A DNA stretch of 64,000 bases from Microgenomates group bacterium (GTDB taxonomy: Bacteria; Patescibacteriota; Microgenomatia; UBA1406; GWC2-37-13), in assembly GCA_029906985.1 (NCBI GenBank), contig JARYMT010000001.1, positions 131,223 to 195,222 of the forward strand, written 5' to 3'. Numbering within the stretch: position 1 is the first letter of the stretch; every line of letters begins with the position of its first letter. The position numbers were made by a program, and so were the translations under genes. This document shows, piece by piece, positions 42,308-51,046 of the stretch. The notes beneath the pieces were generated by a model. That model was given only the letters and a program-made list of their open reading frames with translations. It had not been told where the DNA came from and made no database searches.

Positions 42308-43231
42308 GTGAATACAAAACAAAAAATTATTCTCTATCTTAAGGTCTTTCGCGTTAATCAATGGATTAAAAACCTAGTGATTTTTACCGCGGCGATTTTT
42401 TCCGGCGAACTTTTTACTTCGAAAGTTTTTTTTCGCAGTTTAGAGACCTTTATTCTTTTTTGCTTTTTATCATCAACCTCATATATTCTTAATGATATTA
42501 TCGATTTTCCTTATGACAAAAAACACCCGATTAAAAAAAACCGACCAATTGCCGCCGGGCAAATTACTATACAGGAAGCGACTTTTTTGGTTTTTATATT
42601 AATCCTAATTTCTTTGATTGCCGCTCTGTTTTTTTCTATCTCTCTTTTCTTTTTAGCCCTGGTTTTTTTAATTCTCCATTTTCTTTATTCTCTTTATCTT
42701 AAGAAGTATCCCATAATCGACATTTTTTCTATTTCTTTTTCTTTTATGATTAGGACTTTGGCCGGAGAAGTAGTTAGTGGTTATCACATTCCTATTTGGC
42801 TTTTTCTAACAATATTTTTTATTTCTCTTTTTATGGCCTCGGTGAAGCGCCATGCTGAATTGGTAGCCCATGGTCATGAAACCCGCGCCTCCCTTTTTTA
42901 TTATAAAGAGCATTTATTAGATTTTTTAACGACAACTTTTGCTACAACAACAATTTTTTCTTATTCATTTTATACTTATTTTGAAAGATTGCCGGTCGCC
43001 TCAACGCCTTTTTCAAGGCTTTTTTCAGAAATATTTCCTAACTTTGAGGCGAGAAAATGGTTGATGGTTACTATCCCACTGGTTGTGTACGGCATCGCTC
43101 GCTATGCTCAACTTCTTTATGAGAAAGAAGAAGGCGAGGCGCCGGAAAAAATAATTACCCAAGATCTACCTTTAATAATCACAATTTTTTTATGGGGAAC
43201 AATTATTATCAGTCTAATATACTTACTTTAA
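42308..43231 (+). CDS. UbiA-family prenyl-phosphate transferase (DPPR-synthase-like)
   Basis: 307 residues starting at GTG, about eight membrane helices. YLKVFRVNQWIKNLVIFTAA (about 10-29) is the family's RxxQWxKN start; SYILNDIIDFPYDKKHPIKK then NRPIAAG (about 59-85) is the Mg-diphosphate-binding NDxxDxxxDxxHPxKxxRP motif. The closest remembered group is decaprenyl-phosphate phosphoribosyltransferase, which puts ribose-5-phosphate on a polyprenyl phosphate for cell-wall arabinan. The acceptor and sugar here are inferred. It fits other surface-glycan genes in the window. Confidence 0.83.
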   Translation: MNTKQKIILYLKVFRVNQWIKNLVIFTAAIFSGELFTSKVFFRSLETFILFCFLSSTSYILNDIIDFPYDKKHPIKKNRPIAAGQITIQEATFLVFILILISLIAALFFSISLFFLALVFLILHFLYSLYLKKYPIIDIFSISFSFMIRTLAGEVVSGYHIPIWLFLTIFFISLFMASVKRHAELVAHGHETRASLFYYKEHLLDFLTTTFATTTIFSYSFYTYFERLPVASTPFSRLFSEIFPNFEARKWLMVTIPLVVYGIARYAQLLYEKEEGEAPEKIITQDLPLIITIFLWGTIIISLIYLL

Positions 43232-43261
43232 TTTTTTTAGAAAGTTAGAAAAAGGAAAAAA

Positions 43262-43275
43262 GCGACTTTTGTCGC
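43262..43275. other. Small hairpin upstream of the recA promoter
   Basis: GCGAC-TTTT-GTCGC, a perfect 5-bp stem, between ubiA-type gene and recA promoter. No T-run follows, so it is a weak terminator at best; an operator is equally possible. It does not match the LexA box. Confidence 0.4.
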
Positions 43276-43285
43276 ATATAAGCGA

Positions 43286-43314
43286 TTGATATTTTTTTAA
43301 AAAAATTAGATAAT
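43286..43314 (+). promoter_or_regulatory. recA promoter
   Basis: TTGATA (43286-43291), 17-nt spacer, GATAAT (43309-43314); ATG 27 nt later. No GAAC-N4-GTT LexA box is visible in the 110-nt gap, so SOS control of recA is not supported by sequence. Confidence 0.6.
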
Positions 43315-43341
43315 AAAGCCGATTATAATTTTATTACATCT

Positions 43342-44358
43342 ATGAAAGGACAAAGATCAAAAAATGACGGGTCGGAAAAAAAAGACCAAAAAAAACAGGC
43401 GGTCTCTTTAGCGATTGAGCAAATACAAAAACAATTTGGTCGTGGAGCAATTATGAGATTGGGAGCTGGGCCGGCGGCGACGGTTGAAGTATTAAAAACT
43501 GGCATTCTTCCTCTAGACATGGCTTTAGGAGTGGGTGGAGTACCCAAAGGAAGAATTATTGAGATTTTTGGACCAGAAGCGTCAGGAAAAACCAGCCTTT
43601 GTTTAGCCCTAATTGCGGAAACCCAACGCCAAGGAGGGGTGGCTGCTTTTATTGACGCTGAACACGCTATGGACCCGGGCTGGGCTAAAATTTTGGGGGT
43701 CAAACTAGAAGACTTATTAATCTCCCAACCAGACACAGGGGAACAGGCGTTAGAAATTGCCGAGGCCCTCATTCGATCCGGCGGCGTTGATCTTATCGTC
43801 ATCGATTCGGTAGCCGCTCTGGTTCCTCGTTCGGAGATCGAGGGAGAGATGGGAGAAGCCCAAATTGGTCTTCAAGCAAGGTTAATGTCCCAAGCCTTAA
43901 GAAAGCTAACCGGTGTTGTTTCGAAATCCAAAACGACAGTGGTTTTTACCAATCAGATAAGATTGAAAATTGGGATTATGTTTGGTAATCCAGAAACGAC
44001 CCCAGGCGGGCTGGCCTTGAAATTTTATTCATCTGTCCGGATTGATGTTAGAAAAATTGAGACCCTTAAAAAAAACAATCTCGTTTATGGAGCTAGGATT
44101 AGGGCAAAAATTGTTAAAAATAAAGTGGCTCCTCCTTTCAAAGAAGCAGAAATAGTGATTACTGCCAATGGGATTGATAAGGAAGAAGGGGTAATTGACG
44201 CGGCCTTGACCGCGGGGATATTAAATAGAAGCGGTTCGTTTATAAAAATGGGAGAAAAGATTCTAGCCCAGGGGAAAGACCAATTAAAAGAAGTTTTAAG
44301 TCAAGACGAAAAACTACGAGATCAATTAATCAAACAAATTACCCAAAAAAGTCACTAA
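43342..44358 (+). CDS. recA: Recombinase RecA
   Basis: 338 residues, full RecA core. Walker [21 protein letters not shown] (about 74-93), Walker [21 protein letters not shown] (about 149-168), [20 protein letters not shown] (about 169-188), L2 loop [20 protein letters not shown] (about 213-232). It catalyses strand exchange and stimulates LexA self-cleavage. The acidic C-terminal tail is shorter than in E. coli. recX follows 36 nt downstream, the common pair. Confidence 0.97.
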   Translation: MKGQRSKNDGSEKKDQKKQAVSLAIEQIQKQFGRGAIMRLGAGPAATVEVLKTGILPLDMALGVGGVPKGRIIEIFGPEASGKTSLCLALIAETQRQGGVAAFIDAEHAMDPGWAKILGVKLEDLLISQPDTGEQALEIAEALIRSGGVDLIVIDSVAALVPRSEIEGEMGEAQIGLQARLMSQALRKLTGVVSKSKTTVVFTNQIRLKIGIMFGNPETTPGGLALKFYSSVRIDVRKIETLKKNNLVYGARIRAKIVKNKVAPPFKEAEIVITANGIDKEEGVIDAALTAGILNRSGSFIKMGEKILAQGKDQLKEVLSQDEKLRDQLIKQITQKSH

Positions 44359-44394
44359 TTCCCAAAGAGTTTTAGATAAATTTAAAGATTTAAA

Positions 44395-44874
44395 ATGAGT
44401 GATGAATCAGCTTTTCAACATTATCTAAATCGATTACAACGATTTTTAAAAATTCGCTTCCGAACAGAAAAAGAAATCCGCGATTATTTAAAAAGAAAAA
44501 AAGCCCCAGAAAAAGCAATAGAAAAAATAATCAACCAGCTTAAAGAAGAAGAAATCATTAACGATCAACAATTTATAAAATGGTGGGTAGACCAACGAAA
44601 CGACTTTAAACCAAAAGGATCGTTTGCTCTTAAACAAGAGCTGTTGCTAAAAGGAATTGATAAAGAACTACTTGATAATTTTTTTGCTGGGAGAGATGAA
44701 AATCAAGAAATCGAATTAGCCCTAAAAGCTATTAAAAAAAAACAAAAAACCCTTGGTTTTAATAAAAAAGGAGAACACAACCAAAAAATCATCAACTTTT
44801 TACTCCGGCGAGGTTTCTCTTTTGAAATAGCCAAAAAAGCATTTGAAATTTTTCAGAAAAAGAATAAAATATAA
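44395..44874 (+). CDS. recX: RecX regulatory protein
   Basis: 159 residues, three-helix repeats of RecX: LNRLQRFLKIRFRTEKEIRD (about 12-31), AIEKIINQLKEEEIINDQQF (about 42-61), FIKWWVDQRNDFKPKGSFAL (about 61-80), and NFLLRRGFSFEIAKKAFEIF at the end. The 'K(P)KG...L...L..KGI' pattern is typical. RecX limits RecA filament growth. It lies directly after recA and probably shares its transcript. Confidence 0.9.
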   Translation: MSDESAFQHYLNRLQRFLKIRFRTEKEIRDYLKRKKAPEKAIEKIINQLKEEEIINDQQFIKWWVDQRNDFKPKGSFALKQELLLKGIDKELLDNFFAGRDENQEIELALKAIKKKQKTLGFNKKGEHNQKIINFLLRRGFSFEIAKKAFEIFQKKNKI

Positions 44875-45017
44875 ACAGGGATAAAATCTAAATTATTATA
44901 AATTGTCTTATTGGAGAAAGATATAGAAATTAAGCCATTATCCATATGAACTCATTGTTTTATTAAAATAAACTAAAGGCACTAATCCTATCTCCTTAAG
45001 ACGAAATATTAAACAAT

Positions 45018-46469
45018 ATGTTTAAAAACTTTCTTAAAAAATTATTTGTTAAAGAAAAAGAAAAAGAATTGGCAGAAGCCAAACAAAAAGCCAAAGAAAT
45101 AATTTTAAAAGCTGAAGAAGAGGCTTTATTAATTAAACAAAAGGCAGAAGAATTAGTAAGAAGAATGACAGCGGAAACAGTAGAAGCAGAAAAAAGAATT
45201 GCCAAAAAAGAGCAACAGGTTGAAGATCAAAGAAATTATTTAGAGAAAGAAAAAGCTTTTTTTGATAAAGAAAAGAAACAGGTTCAGTATTTAAAAAAAG
45301 AGCTGGAAGAAAAAAGAGAACTAATGTTGCAAAAACTTGAAAAAGTCGCCCAGATGACTAAAGAACAGGCTAGAAATCTTTTACTTCAAGGATGGGAAGA
45401 AAAGTTAAAAACAGAAATTGCAAAAAAAATAAAACAAGCCGATGAAGAAATCAAAAGACAAACCGAAGAAAAAGCCAAACAAATATTGGTCGACGCAATG
45501 CGTTTTGGAGCAATCGATTATGTAGCGGAATATACTTTATCTGTCGTTAATCTACCCAATGAAGATTTTAAAGGAAGAATTATTGGAAAAGATGGCCGAA
45601 ATATTAGAGCTTTTGAATTAGCAACAGGCGTTGATGTTGATTTAGAAGAAGAAGGAGTTATTCGACTTTCTTCTTTTGACGCCATAAGAAGAGAAATCGC
45701 CAAAATTTCTTTAGAGCGATTAATAAAAGATGGCCGAATTCAGCCAGAAAGAATCGAAGAAATTGTTCGCAAAAGCAAGGCAGAGATAGAAAAAAATATC
45801 TTTAAGGCAGGAGAAGAATTAACACATAAAGTTGGTGTTTTTAATTTACCCACAGAAATCATTAAGCTTTTAGGAAAATTTAAATACCGATATTCATATG
45901 GCCAAAACATGATCACCCATACTCTTGAGGAAACAAAAATAGGGATCGCCCTCGCCCACGAACTAAAGGCCGATATCAACACAGTAAAGTTAGGCTGCCT
46001 TCTTCATGATATTGGTAAGGTTATTAATGACAAAGAAGGATCTCATGTAGATTTAGGGGTAAATTTATTAAAAAAATATCGTTTTCCCGAAAAAATTATT
46101 GATGTGGTTGCTTCTCACCATGAAGACATTCCTTTTAAATCAGTTGAAGCAGTAATAGTTTATATTGCTGATGCGGTTTCTGGAGGAAGACCTGGGGCCA
46201 GACATGAAGATTTTGAAGAGTATTTAAAAAGAATTAAAACGATCGAAGAGATTGCCAAAAGCAAAAAAGGAGTAAGAGAAGCTTATGCTCTTCAGGCGGG
46301 TCGAGAATTGCGGGTAATTGTTAAGCCCGAAGAAATAAGCGATGAGGAAGCAGCAATTCTTGCTGAAAAAATAAAAGAAGATTTGGAAAAAAAATTTGAA
46401 GTTTTCCCCGGCCAGATTAAGGTGACGGTTATTAGAGAATTCAGAACAGAGGCGATTACCAATATTTAA
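45018..46469 (+). CDS. rny: Ribonuclease Y lacking the N-terminal membrane helix
   Basis: 483 residues. Charged coiled coil (about 12-155), KH domain (FKGRIIGKDGRNIRAFELAT, about 183-202), HD domain (HTLEETKIGIALAHELKADI about 301-320, then GCLLHDIGKVI, metal-binding HD), and the C-terminal RNase Y domain. RNase Y starts bulk mRNA decay. The usual enzyme is about 520 residues with an N-terminal membrane anchor; here the protein starts MFKNFLKKLFVKEKEKELAE, only an amphipathic helix, and an in-frame TAA lies 21 nt upstream, so no longer start is possible. It may be soluble or loosely membrane-bound. Confidence 0.93.
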   Translation: MFKNFLKKLFVKEKEKELAEAKQKAKEIILKAEEEALLIKQKAEELVRRMTAETVEAEKRIAKKEQQVEDQRNYLEKEKAFFDKEKKQVQYLKKELEEKRELMLQKLEKVAQMTKEQARNLLLQGWEEKLKTEIAKKIKQADEEIKRQTEEKAKQILVDAMRFGAIDYVAEYTLSVVNLPNEDFKGRIIGKDGRNIRAFELATGVDVDLEEEGVIRLSSFDAIRREIAKISLERLIKDGRIQPERIEEIVRKSKAEIEKNIFKAGEELTHKVGVFNLPTEIIKLLGKFKYRYSYGQNMITHTLEETKIGIALAHELKADINTVKLGCLLHDIGKVINDKEGSHVDLGVNLLKKYRFPEKIIDVVASHHEDIPFKSVEAVIVYIADAVSGGRPGARHEDFEEYLKRIKTIEEIAKSKKGVREAYALQAGRELRVIVKPEEISDEEAAILAEKIKEDLEKKFEVFPGQIKVTVIREFRTEAITNI

Positions 46470-46510
46470 AGAATTTAATCTATTTTGACGATTTTATTAA
46501 AAAAGCAGAC

Positions 46511-46532
46511 AAAGCTTGCAGCGCTTTTTTTA
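46511..46532 (+). terminator. Possible terminator after rny
   Basis: AAAGC-(7 nt)-GCTTT followed by T residues, 40 nt after the rny stop. The stem is short, so confidence is modest. Confidence 0.4.
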
Positions 46533-46677
46533 CCATAAATTTTTTTGTCCAAACCAAAACAGCTACCGACCGGCAGATTTTTTTAAAGGAACTCCTCAAT
46601 AGAATTTTTTTATATACAAGTCATTAAGAAGCCCCAAATTGATACAGATTGTTATAATAAGATATTTTAAATACGGA

Positions 46678-46763
46678 TTGACAAGAAGCGACAAAACTTC
46701 TAAGATGATGAAGCAACTTTTTAATTATTAGTTTAAAAAACTACCGATAGGGGGTGATACTAC
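46678..46763 (+). promoter_or_regulatory. HU promoter and strong ribosome-binding site
   Basis: TTGACA (46678-46683) with a TAAGAT box 18 nt on, then a leader of about 55 nt ending in AGGGGGTGAT 7 nt before the ATG. This is the clearest Shine-Dalgarno sequence in the window and contrasts with the many leaderless genes. Confidence 0.65.
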
Positions 46764-47036
46764 ATGACAAAGGCAGATTTAGTGGCTCAAGTAGCCAAAA
46801 AAGCCGGTTTAACCGCCAAAGCAGCTAAAGAAGCGGTTAATACTGTATTTAATACCATGTCTGACGCCCTTAAAAGAGGGGAAAAAGTCGTGGTAACCGG
46901 TTTTGGAACCTTTATGGTTAGGCGAAGAGCGGCCAGAAAAGGGAGAAATCCTCAAACTGGAGCCGAAATTCAAATTCCCGCTACCAAAACCCCTGGTTTT
47001 ACTGCGGGAAAAAGTCTTAAAAGATTGGTTAAATAA
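46764..47036 (+). CDS. hup: Histone-like DNA-binding protein HU
   Basis: 90 residues, complete HU/IHF fold. MTKADLVAQVAKKAGLTAKA (1-20), KEAVNTVFNTMSDALKRGEK (21-40), VVVTGFGTFMVRRRAARKGR (41-60), NPQTGAEIQIPATKTPGFTA (61-80), GKSLKRLVK. The NPxTG beta-arm with its intercalating proline is intact. HU bends and compacts DNA and helps replication initiation and recombination. A single gene with a strong promoter, a good Shine-Dalgarno sequence and a terminator, as expected for an abundant protein. Confidence 0.97.
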   Translation: MTKADLVAQVAKKAGLTAKAAKEAVNTVFNTMSDALKRGEKVVVTGFGTFMVRRRAARKGRNPQTGAEIQIPATKTPGFTAGKSLKRLVK

Positions 47037-47060
47037 AACCAAAAACTTTTTCAAAAAACA

Positions 47061-47096
47061 CCCTGAACCCCAGGTGGTTCAGGGTTGTTTTTTTTT
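47061..47096 (+). terminator. Intrinsic terminator of the HU gene
   Basis: CCCTGAACC (47061-47069), 6-nt loop, GGTTCAGGG (47076-47084), then TTGTTTTTTTTT. A 9-bp perfect stem with a T-run. The T-run's TTGTTT (47085-47090) also sits exactly 17 nt before a TATAAT box. Confidence 0.95.
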
Positions 47097-47113
47097 ATCC
47101 ACTTTGATATAAT
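47085..47113 (+). promoter_or_regulatory. Promoter overlapping the HU terminator T-run
   Basis: TTGTTT (47085-47090), 17-nt spacer, TATAAT (47108-47113). The ATG at 47124 follows after 10 nt, so a nearly leaderless mRNA is predicted. Confidence 0.55.
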
Positions 47114-47123
47114 TACCAAACCA

Positions 47124-47663
47124 ATGAAAAAAATTACTTGGTATTTATTTATCTTTTTATTTTTTAATTTTATCGCTTTCTCTTTTTCTTTAATTGCTTA
47201 TTCTGAAGCAATTGTTTTTTCACAATCTAAAGTGGTTTATGAAATGCCTTATCCGGGAATTTTACCAGACCACCCTCTTTATCCTTTTAAAATTATTAGG
47301 GACAGAGTTTTAGAATTTATGACCCGGGATAATCTTAAAAAAGCCCAGCTTTATCTTTTATATTCCGACAAAAGAGTAGCGATGGCAATTAAGCTGATTA
47401 AAAAAGGAAAAGACAAACAGGCAATTTCTACTTTTTCAAAAGGAGAAAAATACTTTCTAAAAATTCCTAACCTTTTAGACGCTTCAAAAAAACAGGGAGT
47501 AAATCCACCAAGCGATTTTATTAATAAATTAAAAACCAGCAACGCCAAACATAAAGAAATTATTGAAGAAATAATGAAGACTGCCCCCCAAGGGCAACTA
47601 GGAGCGATTACCGAAATTTTAAGACTCAATCAAGAAATTGAAAAAAAACTTAATCAGTGGTAA
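47124..47663 (+). CDS. DUF5667-domain exported protein
   Basis: 179 residues from MKKITWYLF; the frame's earlier ATG is on the promoter side. Signal peptide (about 1-30, FLFFNFIAFSFSLIAYSEAI). Then MPYPGILPDHPLYPFKIIRD (about 42-61) and LKKAQLYLLYSDKRVAMAIK, the DUF5667 pattern 'LPDSPLYPxK...A.L.L..A..R..EA'. Helical, outside the membrane. DUF5667 proteins occur in many Gram-positive and CPR genomes with no settled function. The 3' end overlaps the convergent O-antigen-ligase-like gene by 14 nt. Confidence 0.72.
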   Translation: MKKITWYLFIFLFFNFIAFSFSLIAYSEAIVFSQSKVVYEMPYPGILPDHPLYPFKIIRDRVLEFMTRDNLKKAQLYLLYSDKRVAMAIKLIKKGKDKQAISTFSKGEKYFLKIPNLLDASKKQGVNPPSDFINKLKTSNAKHKEIIEEIMKTAPQGQLGAITEILRLNQEIEKKLNQW

Positions 47664-48828
47664 TAAGGGAAAAAACTACTCCCAGCAAAAAAAAATTTTG
47701 GTAAAGAGTCAACCAATAATGATCAAAAACCCCAGTTATTAAAAAAACCAACAAGCAATAAACAAAAATTTTAGACTTTAAGAATTTCTTTATCAAAAAA
47801 AAAGATAAAGAAACAATAAAAAGACCAAATAAACCACACTCTGCTAAAAAAAGGAGAAAAACATTATGAACCGGTTGTTGAAAAAAATAAGGAAGACGAC
47901 TAGGAAAGCCCTCCTGAGCTAATAAATAATTTCCCATTCCTACGCCAAAAACCGGCTTGTTTAAAATAATAATCAAAGCGTTTTTAAAAAGCTCTAGTCT
48001 TTTATCAAGCGTTAAGGGGTCTCCCCGAAATTGTAAAAAAATCAACCCAACAATTAAGAAAGCAACAACTTTCGCCAATAAACAAAGAGGACAATTTTTT
48101 TTAAACCGTAGCCAATAAAAAGTATTTAAAAATAAAAAAATCAAAATACAGATTTTTGAAAAAGAAAGAAGAATTAATAAAGAAAAAATTAATAAAGAAA
48201 CATTTTTTAAAATAAAAAATTCATCAAACTTTTTATTTAATAAAAAATAAAAATATAGAAGAAGATAAAAACCGCCAAGAGAATTGGGGTGAGAAAAAGT
48301 ACCATAAGGCCTCATAATTTCAATTCCCCCAAAAGAAGTTTTAGCAACTCCTGGAGTAGATAGGTTCATATAGCGTTCCCCAAAAAAATAAAACACTCCC
48401 TGAATAGCATGTTGATTAATAAATTGTAAACAGACCAAAATAATTTCTAATAATCCTCCGCAAAAAAAACCTAAAAAAATAATTGTCTTATCAAAATTTT
48501 TTTTATTAAAAATGGCAAAAATAATAAAGAACTCCAACCACCTTAGATATCGATATATACTAATTGGTTTTGATTGGGACATTAATAAATTAATAAAAAA
48601 AAGAATTAATATTATTAAAACTGTCGGTTTTTTTAAAAAATCAACGATATTTTTTAAATTTAAAATAGTTAATAAAAAAACAATGATATCAATTAAATAA
48701 ATTGTTGGCGAAAGATAATCAACCCTTATTCCAGAAAGATAAGAAAAATTGAAAAAAAAATGTTTCCCAAATTGGGTTGGAAGAAGAAAAATAAAAAAAA
48801 ACAGCAATAAATTATTTAAACGCTTCAT
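47650..48828 (-). CDS. O-antigen ligase/polymerase-like membrane protein
   Basis: 392 residues with about ten to eleven membrane helices. The WaaL/Wzy signature region is GVGMGNYLLAQEGFPSRLPY then FFQQPVHNVFLLFLAECGLF (about 296-335), with the 'PHNxxLxxxxExGxxG' motif and a large outward loop before it. Such proteins join or polymerise lipid-linked glycans at the outer face of the membrane. In this cell it probably caps or polymerises a surface glycan; the substrate is unknown. The EndoQ gene lies 9 nt upstream on the same strand. Confidence 0.78.
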   Translation of the reverse strand: MKRLNNLLLFFFIFLLPTQFGKHFFFNFSYLSGIRVDYLSPTIYLIDIIVFLLTILNLKNIVDFLKKPTVLIILILFFINLLMSQSKPISIYRYLRWLEFFIIFAIFNKKNFDKTIIFLGFFCGGLLEIILVCLQFINQHAIQGVFYFFGERYMNLSTPGVAKTSFGGIEIMRPYGTFSHPNSLGGFYLLLYFYFLLNKKFDEFFILKNVSLLIFSLLILLSFSKICILIFLFLNTFYWLRFKKNCPLCLLAKVVAFLIVGLIFLQFRGDPLTLDKRLELFKNALIIILNKPVFGVGMGNYLLAQEGFPSRLPYFFQQPVHNVFLLFLAECGLFGLFIVSLSFFLIKKFLKSKIFVYCLLVFLITGVFDHYWLTLYQNFFLLGVVFSLITTD

Positions 48829-48837
48829 AATTATTTT

Positions 48838-50178
48838 TTAAAATAAGGTTGGTTGGGCATCAATTTGAGGGGTTGATCCTCCAACTGACTTTTCTTGATT
48901 GAAAATTTTTACTACTCCAAAAACACCATCATATCCGGGATCAACAAAAACCCGGCGTTCTCTAATAATTTTTATTGCCTCTTTTAATTTATTAATACCG
49001 GTTTTTTCGATCTCTAAATAATCTTTTTTTATTAAAATATCAAATTCCGTTCCCAAAGTTTTAATTAAATTGTTATATTCTGTTAGAGCTTTAGTTGGCG
49101 AATTAAAAATTTCTATTAAAACTTCAAGAAGAGGAACCAACGAGACAAAAGGAGGGCGTTTTTTTTCTTTTTCATAAACAAAAATTAAACCAGCCTTATT
49201 TTTTAAAAAAATTAAATCTTTTTTAGTAATTCGACGCCAGGCTAAGTCTAAGACACGGTTTTCTACCCCGATTGTCAGAGGTTTTTTACAAATTGGGCAA
49301 ATTTTTCCTTTTTTTAATACTTCCTCTGGATTATAACGAAGATTATGAGCCCGATGACCTGACCAATGGTATTTTCCTTCTTCGGGGAAAAATTCGATCG
49401 TATAACCAATTTTTAGTCTTCCAGTTGGATCTTTTTTAATTGCTTTGATAATATCATCGTAAGTTAAATCATTAATATTTAATTGATCGTTGGCTTTATT
49501 AGGAACAAAAACAGTTGCTTCCCGGCCTAGCTTTGGTCCAGAATGGGCGTCGGAAAAAGATAAAATCGATCGGTTTTCTAATTCTTTTATTTGCCAATTC
49601 ATAATCGGATCAGAAGAAAGACCAGTTTCTACAGCATAAATATAATTTTCTAATTCACCAAAAGCCTCAGTCATTGAATCGAAACCAGACTTTGATCCAT
49701 ACAAAGAAAACCAAGGAGTCCAAGCATGGCAAGGCACTAAAAGAATATTTTTGTCGATATTTAAAAGAATTTTTAAAAGATCTTTAGCGGAAATTCCCAT
49801 AATTGGCCGGCCATCTGCTAAAAGATTGACCCCATAATCTAAAAGCTTTTTATTGATTTTTTCTACCGTCTCGATCGAAGGTGAAAAAACTAAATTATGA
49901 ATACGATGAATTTTCCCATTCTGATTATAAATACTAGAAAGCTCGCTGGTTAAAATAAACCGGACAGGGCTTTTACTAGACAAACTATAAATTCCTGGCG
50001 TTGTTTCTTTTAAACGGGATTTAATTTCTCTTAACCAAAGAGGGTGCGTCCAATCTCCGGTTGTCACTAAATTAATACCTTTTTTTTCTGCCCAATTGGC
50101 AATTTCTAAAAGATCCATTTTTTGAGAAACTGCCCGAGAATATTTTGAATGTAGGTGAAGATCGGCTATAATTTGCAT
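48838..50178 (-). CDS. Endonuclease Q family (PHP domain + zinc finger)
   Basis: 446 residues. PHP metal site: IIADLHLHSKYSRAVSQKMD (about 3-22, DLHLHS), VTTGDWTHP (about 38-46), LTSELSSIYN, LVPCHAWTPW (about 147-156) and FSDAHSG (about 208-214). After it comes HRAHNLRYNPEEVLKKGKIC then PICKKPLTIGVENRVLDL (about 274-311), the CPxC zinc site and 'LTIGVxxR' motif of endonuclease Q. EndoQ, first known from hyperthermophilic archaea, nicks DNA 5' to uracil, hypoxanthine and other deaminated bases. It is sporadic in bacteria. It forms a pair with the following gene only by proximity. Confidence 0.8.
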   Translation of the reverse strand: MQIIADLHLHSKYSRAVSQKMDLLEIANWAEKKGINLVTTGDWTHPLWLREIKSRLKETTPGIYSLSSKSPVRFILTSELSSIYNQNGKIHRIHNLVFSPSIETVEKINKKLLDYGVNLLADGRPIMGISAKDLLKILLNIDKNILLVPCHAWTPWFSLYGSKSGFDSMTEAFGELENYIYAVETGLSSDPIMNWQIKELENRSILSFSDAHSGPKLGREATVFVPNKANDQLNINDLTYDDIIKAIKKDPTGRLKIGYTIEFFPEEGKYHWSGHRAHNLRYNPEEVLKKGKICPICKKPLTIGVENRVLDLAWRRITKKDLIFLKNKAGLIFVYEKEKKRPPFVSLVPLLEVLIEIFNSPTKALTEYNNLIKTLGTEFDILIKKDYLEIEKTGINKLKEAIKIIRERRVFVDPGYDGVFGVVKIFNQEKSVGGSTPQIDAQPTLF

Positions 50179-50224
50179 ATGTTATATTAATTATAACGAT
50201 TTATCAGTTAATTTTAAAAAAACT

Positions 50225-50524
50225 ATGAAAGGATTTCTTGATTTTATTAGAGAGCGTGGGGTAGTTGGTTTTGCCGTCGCTTTTATTTTGGGTGGAGCGA
50301 TCACCAAAGTGGTTACCTCGTTTGTTACTGATATTATTAACCCCTTAGTGGGTTTGCTTTTATCAAAAACAAAAAGCCTTGAGGCGATGTCTTTCCAAAT
50401 AGCTGGGGCAAAAATTCTTTGGGGGCATTTTTTAAGCACCACCCTAGATTTTCTGATTATTTCTTTAGTAGTTTATTTTATTGTTAAGGGCTTAAAAGTA
50501 GAAAAAATTGACAAGAAAAAATAA
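50225..50524 (+). CDS. mscL: Large-conductance mechanosensitive channel MscL
   Basis: 99 residues, slightly shorter than most MscL. The first helix and pore constriction are FIRERGVVGFAVAFILGGAI (about 7-26), then TKVVTSFVTDIINPLVGLLL (about 27-46), and the second helix FLIISLVVYFIVKGLKVEKI (about 76-95). The periplasmic loop is short. It opens under osmotic shock to release solutes. smpB follows 8 nt downstream. Confidence 0.93.
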   Translation: MKGFLDFIRERGVVGFAVAFILGGAITKVVTSFVTDIINPLVGLLLSKTKSLEAMSFQIAGAKILWGHFLSTTLDFLIISLVVYFIVKGLKVEKIDKKK

Positions 50525-50532
50525 CCTAAAAT

Positions 50533-50985
50533 ATGATGAAAATTATTAATAGAAGGTTTAACCGAGATTATGAAATAATTGAAAAATATGAAGCAGGAAT
50601 TGTTTTAACTGGTCCAGAAACCAAATCGGTTAAAGCCGGCCATATTAGATTAGAAGATTCTTTTATAAAAATTATCGGCAACGAGGCTTATCTTGTCAAT
50701 GCCGAAGTTCAAATTTATCAATTTGCCAAGCCCCAAGGGTATGATGCCCGCCGGACGAGGAAACTTCTTTTACACAAAAAAGAACTAATCCGTTTAAAAA
50801 CCAAGTTAGCTAGCGGTTCTAGATTGACGATTGCCCCAATTTCGTGTTATAATAAACATGGTCTAATAAAGCTAGAAATTGCTCTGGCAAAAGCAAAAAA
50901 AGAAAGGGAGAAAAGAAAAATGGAAAAAGAAAGAGATTTAAAAAGAGAAGAAGAGAGAAGGATAAAGGAGTATATAAGAAGTTAG
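50533..50985 (+). CDS. smpB: SsrA-binding protein SmpB
   Basis: 150 residues. Landmarks: NRRFNRDYEIIEKYEAGIVL (about 6-25), TGPETKSVKAGHIRLEDSFI (about 26-45), DARRTRKLLLHKKELIRLKT (about 75-94), and a basic, lysine/arginine-rich C-terminal tail that threads the ribosomal mRNA path. SmpB delivers tmRNA to stalled ribosomes. The tmRNA gene begins 61 nt downstream, so the two trans-translation partners are neighbours. The start could be the first or second ATG. Confidence 0.96.
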   Translation: MMKIINRRFNRDYEIIEKYEAGIVLTGPETKSVKAGHIRLEDSFIKIIGNEAYLVNAEVQIYQFAKPQGYDARRTRKLLLHKKELIRLKTKLASGSRLTIAPISCYNKHGLIKLEIALAKAKKEREKRKMEKERDLKREEERRIKEYIRS

Positions 50986-51046
50986 GATTTATTTTATTAG
51001 ATAAAAGAAATAGTTTCTAAAACATACTAAAATTATTGTTTTTTTT

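Noticed and set aside
43232-43341. LexA box before recA
   Set aside because: The only inverted repeat (GCGAC-TTTT-GTCGC) does not fit GAACRNRYGTTY.
43323-43802. 159-codon minus-strand frame opposite recA
   Set aside because: Antisense shadow of recA codons; no promoter or homology expected.
45319-45334. GAACTAATGTTG, similar to a LexA box
   Set aside because: It lies inside the rny coding sequence and mismatches the core at the end.
47351-47629. Minus-strand frame opposite the DUF5667 gene
   Set aside because: Antisense shadow with no domain, while the plus strand has promoter, signal peptide and family motif.
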